64,000 bases of DNA from Deltaproteobacteria bacterium (GTDB lineage: Bacteria; Desulfobacterota; Syntrophobacteria; BM002). The notes beneath the pieces are model-generated. The model worked only from the letters and a program-made list of their open reading frames with translations, made no database searches and was not told where the DNA came from. Of the stretch, positions 34,687-43,527 are shown in pieces (the stretch's first letter is position 1; the number at the start of each line of letters is the position of its first letter). The stretch spans positions 62,001 to 126,000 of the forward strand of contig JAFDGZ010000001.1 of the NCBI GenBank assembly GCA_019309045.1, read 5' to 3'. The translations under genes were made by a program, and so were the position numbers.

Positions 34687-35202
34687 TTACTTTGCTGTAA
34701 TTCTGCAACATGCCTTCTGGGAACGGCCATTGTCAGGAGCGAGGAGAGGATGGCGATGGGAGTAGCAGCAGTTGTGCAGTACCAGTTGCTTGCCGAGCAG
34801 CTTGTTGGTATTTATGACAATCGGTCCCAGGAGGTTGATTGTCATGGCCGTGGGATCCTGACGGGGGATGGTTACCAGGCCATAGACGGCACACTGCCCC
34901 TCGTCTTGCAGTTGCAGTTCTTGCTTGTCCTCTTCGTGCAACTCTATCTGGTATTCAGGAACAACAGCTGCCGTCAGGACGACCACAAAGGCCAGGGTAG
35001 GATCATCAATAGATTGCAGCCAGAGAAAGGGAGAATCCTCCCTGTGTGACAGAAGCACGAATCTTTTCTGCTGCGGAAATCCCACCAGCCCTTTGGGCAG
35101 AGTGACGATCTGTCCAGTAGTGATCTGGATCTTGCCGAAGCGGCTCGTCTCAACATGAAGAATATCGCTTTGCTGGGCTTTTTCTTCTGCTGTGTTCTGC
35201 AA
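34687..35202 (-). CDS. fliW: flagellar assembly factor FliW
   Basis: This encodes 171 residues with a TTG start, AGGAG six bases upstream. The N-terminal part carries the FliW signature: ETSRFGKIQ, I-V-T-L-P-K-G-L-V-G-F-P, and F-L-W-L-Q-S-I-D-D-P-T-L-A-F. In Bacillus and Campylobacter, FliW binds CsrA and flagellin, and so couples flagellin translation to export. It starts one base after the csrA stop. The last 30 residues are basic and Cys-containing, beyond the usual FliW end. Confidence 0.93.
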   Translation of the reverse strand: MQNTAEEKAQQSDILHVETSRFGKIQITTGQIVTLPKGLVGFPQQKRFVLLSHREDSPFLWLQSIDDPTLAFVVVLTAAVVPEYQIELHEEDKQELQLQDEGQCAVYGLVTIPRQDPTAMTINLLGPIVINTNKLLGKQLVLHNCCYSHRHPLLAPDNGRSQKACCRITAK

Positions 35203-35203
35203 A

Positions 35204-35440
35204 CTATTCTCCTCTACCGCGAAGCCACAGAGAATGCGCCTCCTGAAGATCAGCGGGTGCGGCTGCAGCCATGCGGTTCTGAGCCGCTATACGCTGGTAT
35301 ACTTCACTGCGATGAACGGCGGTATCTGCCGGGGCACTGATTCCCAGCCGTACTTGCCGTCCTCTGATCTCCAGTACCTGTACCAAGATATCGTCACCTA
35401 TCTGTATTCCCTCTCCAGCCTTCCTGGCTAATATGAGCAC
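35204..35440 (-). CDS. csrA: carbon storage regulator CsrA
   Basis: This encodes 78 residues with a GTG start after GGAGGGTGA. The sequence [17 protein letters not shown], then V-R-L-G-I-S-A-P and the V-H-R-S-E-V-Y helix, match CsrA/RsmA throughout. It is an RNA-binding dimer that blocks ribosome binding sites containing GGA. It lies 161 bp after flgL and immediately before fliW, the conserved flgL-csrA-fliW order. FliW is expected to antagonise it. The flagellin gene, its likely target, is not in the window. Confidence 0.96.
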   Translation of the reverse strand: MLILARKAGEGIQIGDDILVQVLEIRGRQVRLGISAPADTAVHRSEVYQRIAAQNRMAAAAPADLQEAHSLWLRGRGE

Positions 35441-35601
35441 CTCTCACCCTCCGTGGTGAACTCGAGACGATCCATTGTCTTGCTGCCGGTGGAGCCTGAC
35501 GGCTACCCATTGTGCCGCTGTCTCCTGCTGCGGCTCTCCTGTCCCGCCCATCTGATTTGCGGGCTCTATGCTAACTTTGCCAACCGCTCAGTAGTGCCAC
35601 C

Positions 35602-36792
35602 TCAGAGGTAGTCGAGCAGAGTGATCCTGGTGATCATGGTGGCAGATTGCAGAGCAGCCTCATAGGCAAGCTGCTGATTTTTGAGCTGGGTAATGGCGGC
35701 AACTATATCAGCGTCCTCCACCTGAGAAAGCCGTTCTTTGTTGAATAAGCCCAGGGAATCATTGAGAGTCTCTCTGACATCCAACCGTTCGAGCCTGGCC
35801 CCCACGTCTGCCGCCTCATCGAGCACTTTGTCCTGAGCTGCAGCCAGTTCCACAAGGCTGCTGCCAATAGCCTCGGTATTATTGTTGAGCAGCGCCGCCC
35901 GCAGCTCATCCAGGATGTCCAGGACGCTCTTGCCACTTGCCAGTTCGAGCACGCCTGAAGCGGTTACGTTCTTGGTCACTTTGGCGTTGCGGCCAATGTG
36001 CACCTCAACGGCATCATCCCCGGCCGTCATCTCATAGTGATGGATGGGAACGGTATAGCGGTCTGCCACCTGGAAGCTGCCGCCAAGAACGTCAAAGTTC
36101 ACGTCCATGCCTGCCGCGATGTTCACGTCTGTACCACTGGCCACGTTATTGTACTCTGCCCAGGTGGTGCCGCCGTCGTTTGAGACTCGGAAGGAGATGG
36201 TGGATTTGTCTGCGGCCACAGCTGTTACCTCGATCAGGTAGGGATTGCTGGGAAATGTCTGGTCTATGAGTAGAGGATCCCAGGTTACGGTAATGTCTGC
36301 AGCATCGCCTCCAGTCTGCTGGTGGGCCACAACATCTGCTACACTGTTCAGGTGGCCAACTGCCTGCTGGTCTGTCTGAAAACCAGAAAAAACATACACG
36401 CCGTTCTGCTGAAAATTGACAGCCTGCATGACTTCTTCTGAAAGATGCCAGACTTCGGCAGCGGCAATTCTGCGATTCTCAGCAGACGATGTCTCGGAAG
36501 CCATCTGCACGGCAATCTCTTTTGCCCTGGTAAGTACCTGGGTTATGTGGTCTATAATACTTTCACTGGCCTGCAGTTGCGCTTTGGCCTCGTTGATGTT
36601 GTCGCTGTATTGCTGCAGTTCGCTCAAGCTGCCTTTGATGTCCAGCGCAAGGGCAGCAGCTGGAGGATCATCTGCAGGGCTGCTGATCCTCTTGCCGGAA
36701 CTGACAACCTGATTCAAGTCCTGCAACCTTTCTGTCTGTCGAAAGAGGGTCTGAATAATCTGGTCGTATACCGTCCTGGTGGCAACTTTCAT
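35602..36792 (-). CDS. flgL: flagellar hook-associated protein 3 (hook-filament junction)
   Basis: This encodes 396 residues, preceded by GGGAG. The N-terminal ATRTVYDQIIQTLFRQTERLQDLNQVVSSGKRI helix and the C-terminal helical region with IVAAITQLKNQQLAYEAALQ are the flagellin-like coiled-coil ends; the middle (about 150-290) is a variable beta-rich domain. FlgL joins FlgK to the filament. It is exported through the flagellar type III apparatus and has no signal peptide. It follows flgK by 102 bases and precedes csrA-fliW. Confidence 0.93.
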   Translation of the reverse strand: MKVATRTVYDQIIQTLFRQTERLQDLNQVVSSGKRISSPADDPPAAALALDIKGSLSELQQYSDNINEAKAQLQASESIIDHITQVLTRAKEIAVQMASETSSAENRRIAAAEVWHLSEEVMQAVNFQQNGVYVFSGFQTDQQAVGHLNSVADVVAHQQTGGDAADITVTWDPLLIDQTFPSNPYLIEVTAVAADKSTISFRVSNDGGTTWAEYNNVASGTDVNIAAGMDVNFDVLGGSFQVADRYTVPIHHYEMTAGDDAVEVHIGRNAKVTKNVTASGVLELASGKSVLDILDELRAALLNNNTEAIGSSLVELAAAQDKVLDEAADVGARLERLDVRETLNDSLGLFNKERLSQVEDADIVAAITQLKNQQLAYEAALQSATMITRITLLDYL

Positions 36793-36894
36793 AAGCCATC
36801 TCCCTGAGTGCTCGGCTGCAGGGCCTCTCTTCTAGAGATGCTGCCCTGAGCCGGTCTCTCTGGCAGCGCTTCTCTTTTCAACTGCCCCGGTATT

Positions 36895-38610
36895 CTAGGT
36901 CTTGGTGTTCAACAGGGTCTGCAACATCTCGTCAGTGACGCCAATGAGTTTTGCCGCCGCAATGTAAGCATGCTGATACTTTATGATATTTGTCATTTCC
37001 TCATCCAGGGACACCCCGGCTACTGAATCACGCATGCTTGTCAATTGTTGTTGCAAACCCTCACTATACTTATGACGGCTGCTGGCCAAAGCACTGTCAT
37101 TTCCAACTGCAGCAACCAGACCAGAGCGAAAAATCTCGCCAAGGGTCCCTTGCTGGCGGCATATCATAGTTTGCTGATTGCGCAGCTCTGCAATGGCCAG
37201 TGCATTGCGGTTATCGCCCGGTGCAAACGGCTCGCTACCAGCAGGCCTTGCTGCCGCCACCATTCTGGCGTCAGCCGCAAGCTCTGGCCTCACTCGCAGG
37301 TTGCTTGCCAGATCACGATTTGCCAGCAGCACAAAACCCTCGCCATTGCGCGGGCCGCTGCCCTTGTCGGCTATGGTAACCCGCAAACCATCAAAGTCGT
37401 AGGAAGTGCCAGAGACATAGGGTTGAGCTGCCACTACCAGAGCGCCAGTGGAAAAGTTGCTGATGGAGATTTCCATGACGCCACCGTTCATATTGAATTG
37501 AACGTGATAGCGGTCACCCGAAACCTCAGCCGGGTTATAGAGGCCCACAGTGTTGCTGGCACTGTCGTAAAATTCAGTCGTAATATTAACGCTATCACTG
37601 GTACCGGCATCAGGAAGACTGCCAAAGGTGGGAGTGTAAGTGAAGAAGTCAATGCCATCATTGCCTTCCAGGTCGACGCCGAGTCGGTGCAGTTCATTGA
37701 CCATGTTGGCCAGATGGGCGGCCAGCCCGTCCAATGTCTCTTCATACTTGGGGATGAGTTCGTCCCTCACCTCGAGCCAGCCGCCAATTTTGCCGGCGCT
37801 AACGCTGTCAGTGATATCTGTGTCACCGTTGTAGAGCAGCCTTTGTCTGTTGTTGCCGTCCAGGGCAGTGCTCAGGTGCCAGGAACTGGTGCCCTCCACC
37901 AGGGTGTAGCCGCCCGGCAGGAAAACAGACAGAGTTCCCTGCTCGCTTTCCAGGGAGCTCACTGGCACCAGTTCGCTGAGTTTCTCGAGAATAAGGTCGC
38001 GTTGATCCCGCAGATCATTAGCATGACCGTATTGAGATTCATTGGCCACAATTTTTTCATTGAGTTCAGCCAGTTGATCCACGTAGCGATTGACTTCTGT
38101 ACAGGCATTGCTGATGGTAAAATCCAGGTCATCCTTTACACTGTCGAGATGAAGGGCGGCATTGTTCATAGCCTCCGCAAGAGATCTGGCCCTGGCTATC
38201 AGGGTGGTCCTCTCTGCCATGCCTCCGGGATTGTTGCTCAGCTCTTCCCAGCTATTCCAGAAATCATCCAGCAGCTGGTTGAGGCCGGGCCCCTCAGTCT
38301 CATTGAAGCGCGATTCCAATACGGCCAGCACCTGCTTTTCTGCCTGCCACCTGGAGGTCTGGGCATGCTTGTCAATCAGTTGCTCATTGAGAAATTGGCT
38401 GTAAGCGCGTTGGATCTCCAGGGTCTCCACCCCGGTGCCCATCAGACCCACATCCACAGGAACCGGTTCATTGGCCTGCAGAATCGCCCTCTGCACTGAA
38501 TATCCTGGGGTGTTCACATTGGCAATATTATGGCTCGTCACTTCCAGGCCATTTTGCTGCACTTCCAGGGCTCTCTGGGCAATGTCGAGTATGCTGTTTA
38601 TTCCTGGCAT
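36895..38610 (-). CDS. flgK: flagellar hook-associated protein 1
   Basis: This encodes 571 residues. The ATG at 38610 (residues start P-G-I-N-S-I-L-D-I-A) follows AGAGG and lies one base after the flgN stop; an open frame further upstream is not translated. The N-terminal rod-type motif NGLEVTSHNIANVNTPGYS and the C-terminal DEEMTNIIKYQHAYIAAAKLI segment are diagnostic. FlgK is the first hook-filament junction protein. Length is typical for the family. Confidence 0.95.
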   Translation of the reverse strand: MPGINSILDIAQRALEVQQNGLEVTSHNIANVNTPGYSVQRAILQANEPVPVDVGLMGTGVETLEIQRAYSQFLNEQLIDKHAQTSRWQAEKQVLAVLESRFNETEGPGLNQLLDDFWNSWEELSNNPGGMAERTTLIARARSLAEAMNNAALHLDSVKDDLDFTISNACTEVNRYVDQLAELNEKIVANESQYGHANDLRDQRDLILEKLSELVPVSSLESEQGTLSVFLPGGYTLVEGTSSWHLSTALDGNNRQRLLYNGDTDITDSVSAGKIGGWLEVRDELIPKYEETLDGLAAHLANMVNELHRLGVDLEGNDGIDFFTYTPTFGSLPDAGTSDSVNITTEFYDSASNTVGLYNPAEVSGDRYHVQFNMNGGVMEISISNFSTGALVVAAQPYVSGTSYDFDGLRVTIADKGSGPRNGEGFVLLANRDLASNLRVRPELAADARMVAAARPAGSEPFAPGDNRNALAIAELRNQQTMICRQQGTLGEIFRSGLVAAVGNDSALASSRHKYSEGLQQQLTSMRDSVAGVSLDEEMTNIIKYQHAYIAAAKLIGVTDEMLQTLLNTKT

Positions 38611-38611
38611 G

Positions 38612-39124
38612 CTATACCTCTCTGTGCAAATAAAGAGGTCCTGGCTTTCTTTCGACAGTATGGGGTGTGGCTGAATACGGCTGGCAGTGTCCAGCAATGC
38701 CTGCATGCATGCAGGCCAGAGCATCCTGGCAAAAGGCCAGGCCTTCACCAATCAGAATACTGTTGCGACTCTGGAGAAATCCCAGTTTTTGCTTCCAGTC
38801 CTGCGCCAGCTGCCATGCCTCTGTGAGGAGTGTCCCTTGTGAATCTTTGGCAACGGCCATTTCCAGCAAAGCTTGCAGCTGTGTTGGTCCGGCAGGGATC
38901 TGCCAGCAAGTCGCCAGTCTTTCCTGGTACTCGTCCACTCTTGCAGCCGCCATTCCGAGCTCATGGAGTACCCCACTTTTCTTCGCTGCCAGGGCGAGCA
39001 GACCGTCAAAGTCAAAAGAACGCAAATTCTCCTGCTCCTCTTCCAGCAAGAGATACAGCTGCTGTAAACATTGGCTGACCTCCTGCAGGGACTCTGTCAG
39101 TTGTCTTACAGTTGTATGGGGCAT
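38612..39124 (-). CDS. flgN: FlgN-type flagellar chaperone
   Basis: This encodes 170 residues; the ATG at 39124 follows GGAGGG. It is a mostly helical protein with LLEEEQENLRSFDFDGLLALAAKKSGVLHEL, the pattern of the FlgN N-terminal coiled coil. FlgN binds the C-termini of FlgK and FlgL and delivers them to the export gate. The gene is directly upstream of flgK, the usual place. The C-terminal 30 residues are not helix-forming and diverge from the family. Confidence 0.8.
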   Translation of the reverse strand: MPHTTVRQLTESLQEVSQCLQQLYLLLEEEQENLRSFDFDGLLALAAKKSGVLHELGMAAARVDEYQERLATCWQIPAGPTQLQALLEMAVAKDSQGTLLTEAWQLAQDWKQKLGFLQSRNSILIGEGLAFCQDALACMHAGIAGHCQPYSATPHTVERKPGPLYLHREV

Positions 39125-39224
39125 CACTGACCCTCCATCTACTTATCGACACAATGTCCTTGTTTCACAAGCAGCAAGAGAGGATTTCCTTCCCGGAGCG
39201 CAGCCCAATACCGCAGTTGCAGAC

Positions 39225-39620
39225 TCAGCGGTTGAGCAGAGGCAGAGCCAGCCCATTTTGTACAGTCTTTCTGGGACCACTTTTCAGGCGCGGCAAAGAA
39301 GCAGGCTGCGGCTCCTTCTCTCCAGTCTGCTCGACAGCAGGGCTCAGCTGCTTGTACATGAGTTCCGCCAGGCCGAGGCCGGAGCCCCGAGCAATGCCTC
39401 TGCAAAACTCCTGGTCCAGGAAGTCCTGGAACATCTCCTCCCCCTGGCCACCATGAAACAGCTCGCATTTGCTGATGGTCTTGCGCAGCCCTCTTACTAT
39501 CTGATGCAGGAGCACGGCTTCGAATTCCCCGCAGGCCCTGCGCAGAGCCTGCTTCTGGTCTCCATCCTCCTGGAGGTGAAAGTCCAGGGCGCTGCCCATG
39601 CCTGCTGCTCCATCAATCAT
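39225..39620 (-). CDS. flgJ: rod-binding protein (FlgJ N-terminal domain)
   Basis: This encodes 131 residues, preceded by GGAGG. Residues about 22-98 match the FlgJ rod-binding domain: ACGEFEAVLLHQIVRGLRKTI, GGQGEEMFQDFLDQEFCRGIA and GLGLAELMYKQL. There is no muramidase domain, unlike FlgJ of enteric bacteria; a separate peptidoglycan hydrolase must open the wall. It caps the growing rod. It lies between flgI and flgN, where many relatives also have flgM. Confidence 0.88.
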   Translation of the reverse strand: MIDGAAGMGSALDFHLQEDGDQKQALRRACGEFEAVLLHQIVRGLRKTISKCELFHGGQGEEMFQDFLDQEFCRGIARGSGLGLAELMYKQLSPAVEQTGEKEPQPASLPRLKSGPRKTVQNGLALPLLNR

Positions 39621-39751
39621 CTGTGGCCTCCTTCAGACCATTCCCTGTTGCTTGTTGTCCATCTTCGGCCTCTTCCGATAAACAGCTGCTTTGCAACTTC
39701 ATGGAAAGGCCAGTTGTTCGACCAGATCCACGAGCAATACGGTAGTCATGA

Positions 39752-40879
39752 TCAGATGATCTGCAGTTCCGCCTGCAGGGCGCCGGCTGCTTTCAAGGCC
39801 TGAAAAATGCTGATAAGATCTCGCGGAGTGGCGCCAACTGCATTGAGGGCCTGCACTACTTCGCCGATGTTGGCACCCTCTTTAACCAACAGCAATCTCT
39901 TGGTGCCCTCCTGCACCTGCACATCACTTTCAGGGGTTACCACCGTACGGCCTCTCCTGGCAAAAGGCGCTGGCTGGCTCACGTTGCGGGTCTCCTTGAT
40001 CTGGATGCTCAAACTGCCGTGGGCCACAGCCACCGTGGAAATTCTCACATTCTCGCCCATTACTACGGTGCCGGTCCGTTCATCCACCACAACTCTGGCC
40101 TTGCTGTCAGGAATGATTTCGATCTGCTCGAGGCGGGCCATGAGACCCACCAGATCTTCTCTAGCCGAGGCCGGCACTTCCAACCTTATGGTGCCAGCGT
40201 CTATGGCCCTTGCCACCTCTCCTTGCAGGTATTTGTTGATTGCCGCTACAGTGCGAGTTGCCGTGGTAAAATCCGGATGAAACAGGTTTATTCCTATGGT
40301 GCTCTCGACGCTGAAATTGTATGGCAGCTCCCTTTCCACTGTTGCCCCTTCGGGGATGCGGCCCACCGTAGGGAAGTTTTTTTGCACCCCGCCGCCTGCA
40401 GCGCCTACAGCCTTGAAGCCTCCAATCGAGACCGCTCCCTGCGCCAGGGCGTATACCTGGCCATCCACACCTTTGAGGGGCGTGAGCAACAGGGTGCCGC
40501 CCTGGAGACTCTCAGCGTCTCCCAGGGAGGAGACCAGTACATCCAGCTTGCTGCCCCGGCGCGCAAAGGAGGGAAGATCTGCCGTCACCATCACAGCAGC
40601 CACATTATCCACTTTCACCTGCTCACGCGGCACATCCACCCCCAGGCGCTCCAGCATGTTGACCAGGGTTTGCACGGTAAATTTAGTTCCCTTGCCGTCT
40701 CCGGTGCCTTCCAAACCAACCACCAGGCCATAGCCGATGAGCTGATTCGAACGCATTCCCTGGACCGCGGCCATATCTTTCAGGCGTACGGCAGCAGCCT
40801 GATCACAGATTCCCCAAGCAAGAAAAATTGCCACAAAGATCAAGGCAAGCACTCTGTAGCTGTCGTATGTCCGTCTCAC
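39752..40879 (-). CDS. flgI: flagellar P-ring protein
   Basis: This encodes 375 residues with a GTG start seven bases after GGAG. A signal peptide (to about residue 30) precedes a mature protein with VRLKDMAAVQGMRSNQLIGYGLVVGLEGTGDG, the FlgI signature. Other conserved parts are NVAAVMVTADLPSFARRGSKLDV and VVVDERTGTVVMGENVRIS. It forms the ring around the rod in the peptidoglycan layer, which confirms a Gram-negative envelope. It follows flgH by 39 bases. Confidence 0.97.
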   Translation of the reverse strand: MRRTYDSYRVLALIFVAIFLAWGICDQAAAVRLKDMAAVQGMRSNQLIGYGLVVGLEGTGDGKGTKFTVQTLVNMLERLGVDVPREQVKVDNVAAVMVTADLPSFARRGSKLDVLVSSLGDAESLQGGTLLLTPLKGVDGQVYALAQGAVSIGGFKAVGAAGGGVQKNFPTVGRIPEGATVERELPYNFSVESTIGINLFHPDFTTATRTVAAINKYLQGEVARAIDAGTIRLEVPASAREDLVGLMARLEQIEIIPDSKARVVVDERTGTVVMGENVRISTVAVAHGSLSIQIKETRNVSQPAPFARRGRTVVTPESDVQVQEGTKRLLLVKEGANIGEVVQALNAVGATPRDLISIFQALKAAGALQAELQII

Positions 40880-40918
40880 GTCTTCACTCCAGAAACCAAG
40901 TGGTTGCTCAGCAGGCGC

Positions 40919-41629
40919 TCAAAATGGCCAGACAATATCCAGCACTCGCGCCAACCAGCCGGGCCTCTGCTTTTCACTCACCACTCCCTTGCCATAGTAT
41001 TCAATCCTGGCGTCAGCAATGAGACTGGAAAGCACGGTATTGTCGACAGTGATGTCCTCTGGCCGCACCATGCCGCTGAGCACGATGATCTGGTCCTCAT
41101 TGTTCACTCTGATCTGCCGGCTGCCCCTGATGATCATATTGCCGTTGGCCATGACCTTCACCACTTTGGCGGAGATGGAGGCAACCATGGTTTCGTTGCG
41201 CGTGGTACTGCCGGAGCCGTCAAAGTCGTTTATGGTGTGTGCCCTGATCATGTGATCAGGATCGAAGCCGTACGACTCGTTCCAGTGGTCTTTCAGCCAA
41301 TTCTCATAGCCGAAAAAATTGTTGATTCCCAGATCGACCTTAGAATCTCGAGCAGTACTGGTCTTGGCTTCTTTGCTGGCTTTGGCAGTCTCGACAATCT
41401 TGATTCTGACAATATCACCCACATTGCGCGCTCGAAAATCGCTGAACAGAGAGGTGTTCTGGCCATGCTGCCACAGTCCCGCATCAGGCGGCAGCTCCTC
41501 TTTTGTTGGCGGCTCAGCAAACCGTGACAGATCCAGACCGGCCTGCTGGTCAACCACCGGCGTACCGGCGCAGCCGCTCATAAGGCAGAGCAGCAGTATT
41601 GCCAGCATTCTTCGGAAAACTAAGCTCAT
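40919..41629 (-). CDS. flgH: flagellar L-ring lipoprotein
   Basis: This encodes 236 residues from the ATG at 41629, which follows GGGGAG. The lipobox L-M-S-G-C is near residue 20. The conserved FlgH parts are LFSDFRARNVGDIVRIKIVETAKASKEA near 70, ISAKVVKVMANGNMIIRGSRQI near 160 and the S-G-M-V-R-P-E-D-I segment near 190. It forms the outer-membrane ring around the rod. It lies between flgA and flgI. Confidence 0.97.
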   Translation of the reverse strand: MSLVFRRMLAILLLCLMSGCAGTPVVDQQAGLDLSRFAEPPTKEELPPDAGLWQHGQNTSLFSDFRARNVGDIVRIKIVETAKASKEAKTSTARDSKVDLGINNFFGYENWLKDHWNESYGFDPDHMIRAHTINDFDGSGSTTRNETMVASISAKVVKVMANGNMIIRGSRQIRVNNEDQIIVLSGMVRPEDITVDNTVLSSLIADARIEYYGKGVVSEKQRPGWLARVLDIVWPF

Positions 41630-41651
41630 TTTGCTCCCCTCGCACCTCGCC

Positions 41652-42626
41652 TTAAAAGTCGACCCGCACACTGCTGGGCCCCAGAACGCGGCCAATGATC
41701 TCCTTGCCGCTGCTGAGATTGGCCACCCTGATAGCGCTGCCCTCATAGCCATCTTCCAGAGCCCTGCCAGTGGTTACCACCTTCAAGCAGGCAGACTCGG
41801 CCACAATGACCAACCGGTCGCCTCGTTTGATCAACGGTGCTCTTTGCAGCATCCGGGAGAGAACCACCTCCCCTGCTCGCAGCGGCTGCACCGTCTGCAT
41901 ACCAATGGCGTCGCTCACATCTGTTAGCACGCCGCCGGGCATTCTTGCCAGATCCACTGTCTTGCTGCACAGGTCTCCCCTTTGAATCTTCTGACGTCGC
42001 CGCAAATCCCTGGCTGCTACCACCACCTGTTGCCTCACCTCCACCCGCCCGGAAAGACGCACGGCTCGCTGGCGCACATCATCGACAAAGAGAGTTGCCA
42101 ACAAGGTGACAGTCCCCAGGTAGCGCGACTTTCCCAGGGTCTGCACCTTGTAGGAAAATCTGCCCACAGGAAGCAACACCGCCTCAGGCACTCTTATGTT
42201 GCTGAATCTCACCGTGGCTGGAGGCCAGGGCATGTGCGCCTTCACGTGTTCTCTGAATATGCGCACCAGTGTGCTTTTGCCCACTGTTTGAGCGCGTCGG
42301 GTCACTACAAGCTGTCGAGGAAGCACCACGGAAAGATGCGGCCGGCTGAGGCGCGCCTTGAGTTTGTAGCTCAGAAATTTGCGATCCAGCACCAGACGCC
42401 CACCAGCCGCAGGGGCGTGAGCCACTACTATCTGCTTGAGCTCTGCCAGCTGGGCATCACTCTGGCCGCTGAAAGAGGCTACTTCGCCCAGAGTAATCAG
42501 GCTACCTGTTACTTCCGCCTGCTCGTGTATCCTGATTTCCAGGGCACAGGCGGCAGGCGAGCTCCAGGCAAGAATGATGCCGGCAACCAGTGCTGCGAGG
42601 CCCACTGTCACTTTACTATTTCTCAT
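41652..42626 (-). CDS. flgA: flagellar P-ring assembly chaperone FlgA
   Basis: This encodes 324 residues. A signal peptide ends near residue 28 (A-C-A-L-E). The first 190 residues are a family-specific region containing ITLGEVASFSGQ. The C-terminal SAF/ChapFlgA domain starts near 200 with VVVAARDLRRRQKIQRGDLC and ends with ALEDGYEGSAIRVANLSSGKEI. It is a periplasmic chaperone needed to assemble FlgI. It is somewhat longer than enteric FlgA (about 220). Confidence 0.93.
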   Translation of the reverse strand: MRNSKVTVGLAALVAGIILAWSSPAACALEIRIHEQAEVTGSLITLGEVASFSGQSDAQLAELKQIVVAHAPAAGGRLVLDRKFLSYKLKARLSRPHLSVVLPRQLVVTRRAQTVGKSTLVRIFREHVKAHMPWPPATVRFSNIRVPEAVLLPVGRFSYKVQTLGKSRYLGTVTLLATLFVDDVRQRAVRLSGRVEVRQQVVVAARDLRRRQKIQRGDLCSKTVDLARMPGGVLTDVSDAIGMQTVQPLRAGEVVLSRMLQRAPLIKRGDRLVIVAESACLKVVTTGRALEDGYEGSAIRVANLSSGKEIIGRVLGPSSVRVDF

Positions 42627-42639
42627 TGTCTCACCTTAC

Positions 42640-43422
42640 CTACCGCCGGATGGAGTTGGCCATCTGCAGCATTTCGTCAGCAGCTTTGATGGCTTTTGAA
42701 CTCACTTCATAGGCCCGCTGGCTGATTATCATATTCACCATCTCTGTCACCACGTCCACATTGGACATCTCCAGGTATCCCTGGGCAATTGTTCCCACAC
42801 TGTCCACCCCAGGAGTACCCTCCTGGGGATCGCCTGAGGCCTCGGTGGGAATAAAGCCGTTGCCGCCGATGGCCTGCAGGCCGGCAGGATTGGCAAAAGT
42901 ATAGAGAGAGAGCTGAGTGGAAGCCAGTTCAGTGCCGTCTGAGCCGATTGCCACCAGGCGGCCGCCAGAATCCACAGTCACAGTGTTGGCTTCGCTGGGG
43001 ATGGAGAACTCCGGCTGCAGACGCTCGCCGTCGGCAGTGCAGATAAAGCCCTCACTGTCTCTCTTGAAGGCGCCGGAGCGGATGTAGACCTCTTCGCCGT
43101 TGCGGAGGATCTTGAAGAAGCCCTTGCCCTCAATGGCAAAGTCGAGTTCGTTCTTGGTTTCCACATAGTCGCCCTGGGAAAAAAGCTTTTGCACTGCCAC
43201 AGGTTTCGTTCCCATGCCCACCTGGATACCTGTGGGCACCTGGTTGCCGGAGGCAGTGGTTGCTCCTGGAGCCCGCAAAGTCTGATACAGCAAATCTTCG
43301 AAATCTGCCCGGCTCTTCTTGAAGCCGTTGGTGTTCACGTTGGCAAGGTTGTTGGCGATGATATCCATTTTCAACTGCTGCGCTGCCATGCCCGAGGCAG
43401 CCACCCATAAGCCGCGGATCAT
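42640..43422 (-). CDS. flgG: flagellar distal rod protein
   Basis: This encodes 260 residues, the usual FlgG length, after GGAGGA. The N-terminal M-I-R-G-L-W-V-A-A-S-G-M-A-A-Q and NIIANNLANVNTNGFKKSRADFEDL, the GFFKIL motif near 95, and the C-terminal NVDVVTEMVNMIISQRAYEVSSKAIKAADEML are all diagnostic of the distal rod protein. It is exported by the flagellar apparatus. Confidence 0.97.
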   Translation of the reverse strand: MIRGLWVAASGMAAQQLKMDIIANNLANVNTNGFKKSRADFEDLLYQTLRAPGATTASGNQVPTGIQVGMGTKPVAVQKLFSQGDYVETKNELDFAIEGKGFFKILRNGEEVYIRSGAFKRDSEGFICTADGERLQPEFSIPSEANTVTVDSGGRLVAIGSDGTELASTQLSLYTFANPAGLQAIGGNGFIPTEASGDPQEGTPGVDSVGTIAQGYLEMSNVDVVTEMVNMIISQRAYEVSSKAIKAADEMLQMANSIRR

Positions 43423-43527
43423 GTCTTCCTCCTTACATGCTGAACCCGGATGCTGCCGAGCAACTGTGGTCCCTGCTCGGCAATGTCCCTGCAGTAATCC
43501 TCCACAATCCCCTATTGACTCTCCCCG

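Noticed and set aside
37045-38499. A 484-codon plus-strand open frame across flgK
   Set aside because: It is the shadow of flgK; no ribosome binding site or recognisable domain.
40019-41527. A 502-codon open frame on the plus strand across flgI and flgH
   Set aside because: It is antisense to two clear flagellar genes, is very rich in His and Gln as expected for a reverse-frame shadow, and matches no family.
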